From JBJKRF01 sp046704785 (lineage in GTDB: Bacteria > Chloroflexota > Anaerolineae > Anaerolineales > Villigracilaceae), in NCBI GenBank assembly GCA_046704785.1, contig JBJKRF010000011.1, positions 1-16,236 of the forward strand: 16,236 nt of DNA, read 5' to 3'. Every line of letters starts with the position of its first letter. Within the stretch, counting starts at the first letter, position 1. Position numbers and translations under genes: made by a program. Shown piece after piece: positions 5,538-11,973 of the stretch. The notes below the pieces were generated by a model, which made no database searches, was not told the DNA's origin, and was given only the letters and a program-made list of their open reading frames with translations.

Positions 5538-7172
5538 ATGGCAACGGTCTTTATGAAGTGGCTGGAAACCAGCCCAAAAGCCTACGATCGGGGAATCCAG
5601 ATTCTGACATTGGGACGTATCCGACAAATCAAGGAACGAATCGCCAAGACTTACGTCCGCCCGGGAATGCGCATCCTGGAGATCGGTTGCGGAACCGGAA
5701 CGTTGACCGCCATGATGGCCGCCCAAGGGGGCAGCGTTACCGGCATCGACGCTTCTCCGCGCATGCTGGCAGAAGCCGAGGAAAAAGTCAAAAGCGCAGG
5801 CCTGGACGAACACATCTCCTTGAAATATATGGACGCCGCCTTGATCGGGGAACGCTTCCCGGCAGGCTCCTTCGACCTGATCGTTTCGACGCTGGTCTTC
5901 AGCGAACTGCCTCCAGACGAGCAGCGCTACGTCCTGGAGGCCTGTAAAACGCTGCTGGCCCCCGGCGGGCAATTGCTGGTGGCCGACGAGGTGATCCCCG
6001 CCCGGACTCTGGCGAAGCTTCCGTTTTACCTGGTGCGTCTGCCGCTGGCTTTACTCACCTGGCTGTTGACGCGCACCAGCACCGCCGCACTGCGTGATTT
6101 CGAGACCCTGTCTGCAGAAAGCGGTTTTCGTACACGCCGGGCCGCCACTTATTTGGGAGACAGTCTGGTACTCTACGAATCGCATCGAACGGAAACCGTC
6201 CCCACGGACCAGAAACCGGGCGAACTTCCTGCGGGGGTCGTCGGACGCCTGGCGCATCGCGTGCGCCTACGCACCCTGCTTCTCGACTTATGGCTGCTGT
6301 TCTTCCGCATCATTCCGCCGTATCCCAAAGTCCGCCCGGGGCTCTATGCGGTTGGGAATCCCGACCAGCGTTCGCCGGTGTTGGTAACCGGAAATTTCGA
6401 CCTGACCGTGCGACGGTTGGTACAGGCCATTGACGGGAAGCTGAACGCCTGGATTCTGGTGGCCGATTCATCCGGGATTAACGTCTGGTGCGCGGCGGGC
6501 GGGGGCTATTTCACAGCGGAAAAAGTGATCGCAGCGCTGAAATCCTCCAATCTCCAGGCAGTGGTCGACCATCACGCCCTGATCCTGCCGCAGTTATGCG
6601 CCAACGGCGTGGACGGCTGGCGCATCCGTCATGAAACGGGATGGGGCGTCCATTGGGGGCCGGCGCGCGCTGCCGATATTCCAGATTACCTGGCCGGCAG
6701 GCGCAAGAAGACCGATCCAATGCGCTGGGTGCGCTTCCCGCTCAAAGACCGCCTGGAGATGGTCACAGTGACTATGGGATTTTACGGTCTGCTCATCCTG
6801 TTGCCGGTGTTCATTTTCTGGCGACAATTGTTCTGGCCGATCACTTTCAGCATGCTGGGATTGTCCTATTTCTACGCCGTCGTCCATCCCTGGCTGCCCG
6901 GTCGAGACGGCCTTTACAAAAGTATTCCGCTGACAGTCCTCGCCCTGGCCGGATTGTTCGCTTATACGACATTCTGGCACCCGATGCCCATGGAGCAGTT
7001 CTTCCATTGGATGGTGGGACTGACCGGGCTATCCGTGTTCAGCGCAGCCGAATTGCAGGGCATGTCGCCGCTCATGCGCGGAGAACAGGCCAATTGGAGT
7101 TGGGAAGCGCTCATCGGCTTGGGGCTGGGTGCAATTTATTGGTTGGTTCCCCTGGTCGCCGGATGGAGGTAA
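5538..7172 (+). CDS. SAM methyltransferase fused to HgcA-like corrinoid membrane protein
   Basis: The 544-residue product has two parts. Residues about 1-215 are a class I SAM-dependent methyltransferase: motif I ILEIGCGTGTL (46-56), acidic D71 in GIDAS, FDLIVST (112-118) and APGGQLLVAD (141-150). Residues about 240-544 resemble HgcA, the corrinoid protein of mercury methylation: PGLYAVGNPD and SPVLVTGNFDLT, then NAWILVADSSGINVWCAAG with N315-V-W-C318, the cap helix whose cysteine binds cobalt in HgcA. Next come VRFPLKDRL (398-406) and about five membrane helices (411-428, 434-451, 463-481, 488-504, 524-542). HgcA alone is about 340 residues, so this is HgcA plus an extra domain. HgcA has K-G-T-F-G after CAAG; here it is G-G-Y-F-T. 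A corrinoid-dependent methyl transfer at the membrane is inferred; mercury as substrate is doubtful. I recall the label CpaM for corrinoid-associated methyltransferases but could not check it. The AAGGGAG ribosome site lies 11 nt before the ATG. Confidence 0.85.
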   Translation: MATVFMKWLETSPKAYDRGIQILTLGRIRQIKERIAKTYVRPGMRILEIGCGTGTLTAMMAAQGGSVTGIDASPRMLAEAEEKVKSAGLDEHISLKYMDAALIGERFPAGSFDLIVSTLVFSELPPDEQRYVLEACKTLLAPGGQLLVADEVIPARTLAKLPFYLVRLPLALLTWLLTRTSTAALRDFETLSAESGFRTRRAATYLGDSLVLYESHRTETVPTDQKPGELPAGVVGRLAHRVRLRTLLLDLWLLFFRIIPPYPKVRPGLYAVGNPDQRSPVLVTGNFDLTVRRLVQAIDGKLNAWILVADSSGINVWCAAGGGYFTAEKVIAALKSSNLQAVVDHHALILPQLCANGVDGWRIRHETGWGVHWGPARAADIPDYLAGRRKKTDPMRWVRFPLKDRLEMVTVTMGFYGLLILLPVFIFWRQLFWPITFSMLGLSYFYAVVHPWLPGRDGLYKSIPLTVLALAGLFAYTTFWHPMPMEQFFHWMVGLTGLSVFSAAELQGMSPLMRGEQANWSWEALIGLGLGAIYWLVPLVAGWR

Positions 7173-7174
7173 GA

Positions 7175-7426
7175 ATGAGCATGCAGCCTACGCTACAATC
7201 GTCGCTGAAAGAACACTTAAAGTTCGCCAAAGAACTGCGAAACTTAACCATCCGTTTTTCCCCGGAGAAATGTAAGGGGGTCTGGCAATGCTACGAAGTC
7301 TGCCCGGTAGGCTGCTGGACGCCGGATCGCGCGCAGCGGGTCGTCGTCTTTCATGATCCGGATAAATGCATTGCCTGTGGGGCTTGTGTATTGCAATGCC
7401 CAGAAGGAGCCATCGAGTTGAAGTAA
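7175..7426 (+). CDS. HgcB-like small ferredoxin with altered cluster I
   Basis: The 83-residue protein follows the HgcA-like fusion after 2 nt, and its ribosome site GGAGG (7164-7168) lies in the end of that gene, so the two are co-translated. The second iron-sulfur motif is normal: C65-x2-C68-x2-C71-x3-C75-P. The first reads C33-K-G-V-W-Q-C39-Y-E-V-C43-P, with V36 where the second cysteine of CxxCxxCxxxCP belongs; an extra C47 follows four residues after C43. Cluster I may be [3Fe-4S], or [4Fe-4S] using C47. The protein stops at IELK and lacks the C-terminal vicinal cysteine pair known in HgcB. By analogy with HgcB it should pass electrons to the corrinoid partner to keep the cobalt reduced. 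The N-terminal 25 residues are polar and cysteine-free. Confidence 0.85.
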   Translation: MSMQPTLQSSLKEHLKFAKELRNLTIRFSPEKCKGVWQCYEVCPVGCWTPDRAQRVVVFHDPDKCIACGACVLQCPEGAIELK

Positions 7427-7516
7427 GCGTTTTGGGGGCCAACAGCATCCCTTTGCATCTCGCCAACAAGATACCGCCCGTTTGCTTCCAATTTAGCATG
7501 GCTTTCATGCCTGTTC

Positions 7517-7538
7517 CACCTGTCCAAGTGGACAGGTG
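7517..7538. promoter_or_regulatory. Perfect 9-4-9 inverted repeat between the ferredoxin and molybdenum hydroxylase genes
   Basis: CACCTGTCC (7517-7525) and GGACAGGTG (7530-7538) pair perfectly around AAGT. No T-run follows, so it is a poor terminator. It lies about 40 bp before the -10-like box at 7580, a possible activator or repressor site for the downstream pair. It has the same 9-4-9 geometry as the repeat at 5498-5519 but a different sequence. Confidence 0.5.
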
Positions 7539-7579
7539 CATCCTACCCCCAAGCTCAGTGAAAAATAGCACAAAATACT

Positions 7580-7585
7580 TATAAT
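7580..7585 (+). promoter_or_regulatory. -10 box (TATAAT) for the molybdenum hydroxylase pair
   Basis: A perfect TATAAT sits in an AT-rich stretch, with no good -35 at the expected distance, so an activator may be needed. It would give a leader of about 105 nt before ATG 7697. In the leader, GGAGAA/TTCTCC (7589-7603) can form a small hairpin, and a 23-codon frame (ATG 7608 to TGA 7679) could be a leader peptide but has no independent support. Otherwise I see nothing in the 7427-7696 gap. Confidence 0.45.
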
Positions 7586-7696
7586 TAAGGAGAAGGGTTC
7601 TCCCGCAATGATGGGGGCATCCCCTAAAAATTCGCGTTATCTCGCTGGTTTCGGAAGCGCCAGAAAGATAATCATCTGATTCGGGAGGGAGTTTTT

Positions 7697-8155
7697 ATGT
7701 CGTCTTTTGACCTGACCATCAACGGCCAAGCATATACCGTCCAGGCAGAACCGGAGATGCCCCTCTTATGGGTGCTGCGTGACCTGCTGGGTTTGACGGG
7801 GACCAAGTTCGGGTGTGGCATGGGATTGTGCGGTTCCTGCACCGTGCTGATCGAAGGCGAGCCAACGCACTCGTGCATCACACCGGTCTCCAGTGTGACG
7901 GGGAAAACCATCCTTACCATTGAGGGCATCACCGAAAACGGTGGGGCGCCGGTACAAAAAGCCTGGGAGGCAGAACACGTCGTCCAGTGCGGTTACTGCC
8001 AGCCGGGGCAGATCATGAACGCCGTTGCCCTTCTGCAGAAAAATCCCAACCCCAGCGATGCAGATATTGACACCGCCATGGACAACGTACTGTGTCGCTG
8101 TGGCACCTATCAGCGCATCCGCAAGGCCATTCATCGCGCAGCACAGGAGGCCTGA
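7697..8155 (+). CDS. Molybdenum hydroxylase iron-sulfur subunit (isoquinoline 1-oxidoreductase alpha-like)
   Basis: The 152-residue protein has the two [2Fe-2S] motifs of the xanthine oxidase family small subunit. The plant-type cluster uses C40, C45, C48 and C60, and the second cluster uses C98, C101, C133 and C135. The ending NVLCRCGTYQRIRKAI is characteristic of the IorA/nicotinate-dehydrogenase-like branch. It passes electrons from the molybdenum cofactor of the partner to an external acceptor. A ribosome site GGGAGGGAG precedes the ATG. The next gene begins 1 nt after the TGA, so the two subunits are made together. No FAD subunit or cytochrome c subunit is encoded nearby, so the electron acceptor is unknown. 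Confidence 0.92.
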   Translation: MSSFDLTINGQAYTVQAEPEMPLLWVLRDLLGLTGTKFGCGMGLCGSCTVLIEGEPTHSCITPVSSVTGKTILTIEGITENGGAPVQKAWEAEHVVQCGYCQPGQIMNAVALLQKNPNPSDADIDTAMDNVLCRCGTYQRIRKAIHRAAQEA

Positions 8156-8156
8156 A

Positions 8157-10163
8157 ATGACCATCAAAACGTCAAAAGCAAATCGGCGCGATTTTTTGAA
8201 ACTGATCAGCGCGGCAGGGGGCGGACTGGTACTAGCCGTCTATTTGGACGGCTGCGCACCCCAGGTCGCTCCTTCTCCGACAATTCTCCCACAACTGACG
8301 GCAACCCCTAGCCCGACTCCCCGCCCACCTGTTACCTGGAGCCCCGACATCTACCTGACCCTCGACGATGCCGGCCTGCTGACGGTCACCGCCTTCCGCT
8401 CTGAAATGGGGCAAGGGATTCGCACCGCTCTGGCCATGTTAGCCGCCGACGAGGCGGATGTCGACTGGCAAAATGTCCGTATCGTGCAGGCCCCCGCCGA
8501 CGCGAAATACGGCGACCAGGTGACAGGCGGCAGCGTCAGCCTTTCCACATATCACCATACGCTGCGCACCGCCGGGGCAACCATGCGGCAAGTGTTAATC
8601 AACGCCGCAGCCCAGGCCTGGGATGTAGACCCGACCCAATGCACGAGCGAGCCCGATTTTGTGGTGCATCCCGACGGCCAACAAAAGCTGGCGTATGCCG
8701 AACTGGTCGAGTCGGCGGCAGCGCTCAGTCTGCCGTCTGGCGTCAAGCTCAAAGATAGTTCGGCGTTCCGCATCATCGGTACCGACAAAGGCCATTGGGA
8801 CACGCCCAACATCCTGACCGGCAAAGCCATTTACGGGCTGGATATTCGCCTGCCCAACATGGTATACGCGGCAATCGCGCGCTGCCCGGTTTTCGGCGGC
8901 ACAGTGACGACGTATGACGACAGCGCGGCAAAAGCAGTTCCCGGCGTGCAACAAGTGGTGCAACTCGAAGATCGTGTAGCGGTGGTGGCCGATAACTCCT
9001 GGGCAGCCATCCGAGGCCGTAACGCGTTAAAAATCGATTGGGACGAAGGCTCCAATGCAAACCTGAGTTTCGAGAACATGGTTGCCGCCATTATGAAGCG
9101 GGTGCCAACACCGCCAGCAGGCACGCTCCAAGCCGTTTACCAGATTCCCTATGAGGCGCACGCCACGATGGAACCGATGAATTGCGTGGCTTATTTCCAC
9201 GACGACACCTGCGAATTGTGGGCACCCACCCAGAGCCCGCAGGACGTCCAACGGAACGTGGCGCTTTCCATTGGTCTCTCGCCCAGCCAGGTGCAGGTCA
9301 ACGTACCGCTGCTCGGCGGCGGCTTCGGACGCCGGCTGCAAACAGATTACGCCCAGGAAGCGGCGCGCCTTTCGAAAGCCATCCATGCACCAGTGCAAGT
9401 GCTCTGGACGCGCGACGACGACCTGCAACACGATTACTACCATCCGATGAACGTCCAATATTTACGCATGACGCCGGAGCGGTTATCGTTGCCGTATCCC
9501 GCCAATTTCGGGGGCGCCGGCGTACCCACCGGCGCCTGGCGTTCGGTGGAAAACTTTCCGCAAGCGTATGGCATCCAGTGTTTCATCGACGAAATGGCGC
9601 TGGCGCTTAAGCGCGATCCGTTGGAACTGCGCCTGGAGCTTTACAAGAACAACGAGCGTGCGCTGGGTGTGCTAAACCTGGTCGCCGAAAAAGCGGGATG
9701 GGGCGCAGCGCTGTCAGATGGACATGCGCAAGGGCTGGCGTACCACGCCACGTTTTCGGTCACACATGTGGCCTACGTTGCTGAAGTTTCCGTTGCCGCC
9801 GATGGGACGGTACGCGTCCACAAAGTGACAGCCGCCGTGGACTGCGGTCAGGTTATCAACCCCGATAACGTCGCCGCGCAGACCGAGAGTGGCATCGTGT
9901 TCGGGCTGACGGCTGCGCTCAAAGCGCAGGCCACTTTGAAGAACGGGCGTATGACCGAGACCAATTTCTCCGACTATCCACTGTTACGCATGAGCGAAAT
10001 GCCCGAGGTGGAGGTTCACCTCGTCGATTCGGACAGGGCGCCTTCGGGGATGGGTGAAATGGGGGTGCCGCCCATTGCACCGGCAGTGGCAAACGCTGTT
10101 TTCGCTGCGACCGGACTACGGGTACGGCACATCCCCATCCGACCGGAAGACTTGAAAGCATAA
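8157..10163 (+). CDS. Molybdopterin-binding large subunit (isoquinoline 1-oxidoreductase beta-like), Tat-exported
   Basis: The 668-residue protein begins with a twin-arginine signal (NRRDFLKLISAAGGG, RR at 10-11), then C33 in a poor lipobox (LDGC) and a Pro/Thr/Ser-rich tether (about 36-58), so it is probably exported folded with its cofactor and held outside the membrane. Family segments include FRSEMGQGI (80-88), HATMEPMNCVAY (335-346), LGGGFGRR (386-393), PTGAWRSVENFPQAYG and GEMGVPPIAPAVAN, where E634 is the likely catalytic glutamate. Substrate: an N-heterocycle or aldehyde is likely from the family but not determined. ATG 8157 is chosen for the CAGGAGG site (8144-8150) and the Tat signal; an earlier ATG at 8025 would lie inside the small-subunit gene. 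The protein is shorter than usual; sequence seems to be missing around residues 430-457. Confidence 0.9.
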   Translation: MTIKTSKANRRDFLKLISAAGGGLVLAVYLDGCAPQVAPSPTILPQLTATPSPTPRPPVTWSPDIYLTLDDAGLLTVTAFRSEMGQGIRTALAMLAADEADVDWQNVRIVQAPADAKYGDQVTGGSVSLSTYHHTLRTAGATMRQVLINAAAQAWDVDPTQCTSEPDFVVHPDGQQKLAYAELVESAAALSLPSGVKLKDSSAFRIIGTDKGHWDTPNILTGKAIYGLDIRLPNMVYAAIARCPVFGGTVTTYDDSAAKAVPGVQQVVQLEDRVAVVADNSWAAIRGRNALKIDWDEGSNANLSFENMVAAIMKRVPTPPAGTLQAVYQIPYEAHATMEPMNCVAYFHDDTCELWAPTQSPQDVQRNVALSIGLSPSQVQVNVPLLGGGFGRRLQTDYAQEAARLSKAIHAPVQVLWTRDDDLQHDYYHPMNVQYLRMTPERLSLPYPANFGGAGVPTGAWRSVENFPQAYGIQCFIDEMALALKRDPLELRLELYKNNERALGVLNLVAEKAGWGAALSDGHAQGLAYHATFSVTHVAYVAEVSVAADGTVRVHKVTAAVDCGQVINPDNVAAQTESGIVFGLTAALKAQATLKNGRMTETNFSDYPLLRMSEMPEVEVHLVDSDRAPSGMGEMGVPPIAPAVANAVFAATGLRVRHIPIRPEDLKA

Positions 10164-10169
10164 CGCGGT

Positions 10170-10221
10170 AACATGCCGACCCCTCGTCCTCGCTTAATCC
10201 AGAGAAACAGTGGCATGTTTT
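10170..10221 (+). terminator. Possible stem-loop terminator after the molybdenum hydroxylase
   Basis: AACATGCC (10170-10177) pairs with GGCATGTT (10212-10219), and two further T residues follow. The loop is long (34 nt), so the call is tentative. Confidence 0.35.
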
Positions 10222-10255
10222 ACACATATTCACGGATGCCTTTCAAAAACAGGGG

Positions 10256-10283
10256 TTGTTTTTCCTTGTTTCACACATATAAT
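10256..10283 (+). promoter_or_regulatory. Promoter of the secreted six-cysteine protein
   Basis: TTGTTT (10256-10261), a 16-bp spacer and a perfect TATAAT (10278-10283) form a sigma-70-type promoter. The leader would be about 50 nt, ending in the ribosome site AAGGAG (10331-10336). Confidence 0.55.
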
Positions 10284-10342
10284 ACTTATATCGTCGACAA
10301 ACTCAGTATTCATTTTAACCATCTTACACAAAGGAGTATTAT

Positions 10343-10987
10343 GTGAAAAAAGGCCGTTTCTACCTTCTGGGAGTCTTTTTCTCCCTGCTGGCAACTTTTG
10401 CGTTTGCCCTCACGCCTGCGGCGGCTGCCGCCGGGCAAAAGTCCATTAGCCTGATCAGTGCCCAATACGACCCCGGCAAGGGTGTGGTCTTCAAATTCAA
10501 CGTCCAGGGGAATTTCTCGAAACTCAACGGTTCGGTCACCGTGGGCGGAAAGACCCTTCCCTTGAGTTGCAATTACAATGATTTTGGCGAACTTGCCTGT
10601 ACGGCCAGCCAGGGATTGTCGAGTTATGTAGGCGCTACCGCCAACATAACGATCGATGGGTACCAATTCACCACCATCATCAAAGGCGGTAAGTGGTGCT
10701 ATGGAGTTTATGATTATTACCCTGATAATGGGGGGCCACCTCCGTCCTCCGCATGGGGCTCCATTGGACAAACTTGCCAATTCCATCCAGCACATCCCGA
10801 AGACTGGATTATCTACTACAATCCAGATTATAGTAACTCGTTCATCTACGAGTTTTCTTACGATGGTTCCGATTCCTGTTGGGACAGCGCGCCGAACTTC
10901 GGGGCCGGGTTCTATTTTGACTGTGAATACTTCTCCACCGCCAAAAACAAACCCGCGACAACAAAAAATAATTCCACCAGGCGATAG
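10343..10987 (+). CDS. Secreted six-cysteine protein, unknown function
   Basis: The 214-residue protein has a clear Sec signal peptide (KKGR, hydrophobic core to about residue 22, then TPAAAAAG, likely cut near residue 30). The mature part begins with a beta-rich domain (SISLISAQYDPGKGVVFKFN) and later becomes rich in Tyr, Trp and Gly. It has six cysteines (76, 86, 119, 145, 179, 194), enough for three disulfides, which fits an exported protein. The start is GTG 10343, 6 nt after AAGGAG; the ATG at 10341 in another frame is followed at once by TGA. The C-terminal end (about 201-214) is basic and low in complexity. I recognise no named family. It has its own promoter and a strong hairpin downstream, so it is probably a single-gene unit. 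Confidence 0.78.
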   Translation: MKKGRFYLLGVFFSLLATFAFALTPAAAAAGQKSISLISAQYDPGKGVVFKFNVQGNFSKLNGSVTVGGKTLPLSCNYNDFGELACTASQGLSSYVGATANITIDGYQFTTIIKGGKWCYGVYDYYPDNGGPPPSSAWGSIGQTCQFHPAHPEDWIIYYNPDYSNSFIYEFSYDGSDSCWDSAPNFGAGFYFDCEYFSTAKNKPATTKNNSTRR

Positions 10988-11011
10988 AACGTTCTTTACC
11001 GACCTGGCCTT

Positions 11012-11048
11012 CCAGGGAGTGTGGCGACTTTGTCGCAGCACTCCCTGG
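11012..11048 (+). terminator. Long hairpin after the secreted-protein gene
   Basis: CCAGGGAGTG (11012-11021) pairs perfectly with CACTCCCTGG (11039-11048), and an inner GCGAC/GTCGC stem with loop TTT (11024-11036) continues it. Only a weak T-rich stretch follows, so it is a terminator candidate or a transcript-stabilising structure. It starts 25 nt after the stop codon. Confidence 0.5.
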
Positions 11049-11075
11049 TTGCTTGTATATCGGGATGACATCCGA

Positions 11076-11816
11076 ATGACAACGATCCGCTCGCTGGAAG
11101 AAATAGCGCTCAATGCCTGGCCCTGTTTGCAAACGGTATTCCTCGATGGCTGGCTTCTGCGGTTTGCCAACGGGTATACCCGGCGCGCCAACTCGATCAA
11201 TCCGTTATATGCTTCCACACAAGCCGTGCAGGGCAAAATCGAAGCCTGCGAACAGCTTTATCATGCCAGGGGTTTGAAAAGCGTCTTCAAAATGACGCCG
11301 GATAGTTTACCCTCCAGGTTGGACGCCGCCCTGGCGCAGGCCGGTTACCGCAGCGAGGCGCGCAGTAGCGTCCAATTGTTGGACCTGACGAACCGGCCCA
11401 CGGCCCTCAACCCAGGCATGAGCCTCGTCGAGGCGTTCTCACAGGAGTGGTTAGACGCTTACTGCCAGATGAACGCCGTCGAGGCGCGGCACCGCCCGAC
11501 GATCCGGGAACTATTCGAGCGCCTGGTTCCGGCTAAGCGTCTGGCGCTCCTGCGCGAGGACGACAGGATCGTCGCCTGCGGATTGGCCGCGCAGCAGGGA
11601 GAATTCGTCGGACTGTTCGACATCGTCGTCGACTCGGCCCTCCGGCGGCGCGGCTACGGGCAGCGCCTGGTCGAAGGCCTGCTGGCGTGGGGGAAACAGG
11701 CCGGCGCGCAGACGGCCTATTTGCAGGTCATGCTCGATAATCCGCCTGCATGCCAGCTCTACAGCAAGCTGGGATTCGAGGAGAGCTATCAGTACTGGTA
11801 TCGCGTGAAGGGTTGA
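11076..11816 (+). CDS. GNAT-family N-acetyltransferase
   Basis: The 246-residue protein has an N-terminal half with the segment FLDGWLLRFANGYTRRANS (about 22-40) and PLYAS, common to a family of two-part GNAT proteins. A C-terminal catalytic GNAT domain has the acetyl-CoA motif RRGYGQ (191-196) and QLYSKLGF near the end. The substrate is unknown. An open frame reaches back to 10656 but overlaps the secreted-protein gene. ATG 11076 is the sensible start because family homology begins a few residues later. The ribosome site is weak (GGGATGA about 8 nt upstream). Confidence 0.85.
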   Translation: MTTIRSLEEIALNAWPCLQTVFLDGWLLRFANGYTRRANSINPLYASTQAVQGKIEACEQLYHARGLKSVFKMTPDSLPSRLDAALAQAGYRSEARSSVQLLDLTNRPTALNPGMSLVEAFSQEWLDAYCQMNAVEARHRPTIRELFERLVPAKRLALLREDDRIVACGLAAQQGEFVGLFDIVVDSALRRRGYGQRLVEGLLAWGKQAGAQTAYLQVMLDNPPACQLYSKLGFEESYQYWYRVKG

Positions 11817-11878
11817 GTTTCGATACGCGTCCAAAAGCAAGCAGACATTCCCGGCCCGCCGTCATCCTGTAGAGAATG

Positions 11879-11912
11879 CCCGCACGAAAGTGGCGCTGTT
11901 TTAGCGAGCGGG
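11879..11912. repeat. Compound hairpin upstream of tgt
   Basis: CCCGC (11879-11883) pairs with GCGGG (11908-11912), and inside it CGCT (11894-11897) pairs with AGCG (11903-11906) around GTTTT. It may end the GNAT transcript, but no T-run follows. Low confidence. Confidence 0.3.
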
Positions 11913-11936
11913 AACGCGCAACAGCGTGCCTTTTCT

Positions 11937-11966
11937 TTGGGTATTTTCATCTGTGATGGGTATAAT
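11937..11966 (+). promoter_or_regulatory. Promoter of tgt, giving a near-leaderless transcript
   Basis: A perfect TATAAT lies at 11961-11966, with TTGGGT (11937-11942) 18 bp upstream. The tgt ATG at 11974 is 7 nt after the -10 box and has no Shine-Dalgarno sequence, so translation probably starts at or near the 5' end of the mRNA. Confidence 0.55.
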
Positions 11967-11973
11967 ACGCCCC

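Noticed and set aside
5538..7426. True mercury-methylation hgcAB
   Set aside because: The fused methyltransferase, the loss of the cap-helix lysine, the altered ferredoxin cluster I and the missing terminal cysteine pair argue against a standard HgcAB.
7608..7679. 23-codon leader peptide before the molybdenum hydroxylase genes
   Set aside because: It has tandem ATGs but no distinctive codon pattern and no conserved signal to separate it from chance.
7586..7696. Molybdenum-cofactor riboswitch before the hydroxylase genes
   Set aside because: The leader is the right kind of place, but I could not find the expected conserved stems; only a small GGAGAA/TTCTCC hairpin is visible.
10310..11236. 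Long - strand open frame (308 codons)
   Set aside because: It covers the secreted-protein gene, the hairpin and part of the GNAT gene on the other strand and shows no protein-like features.
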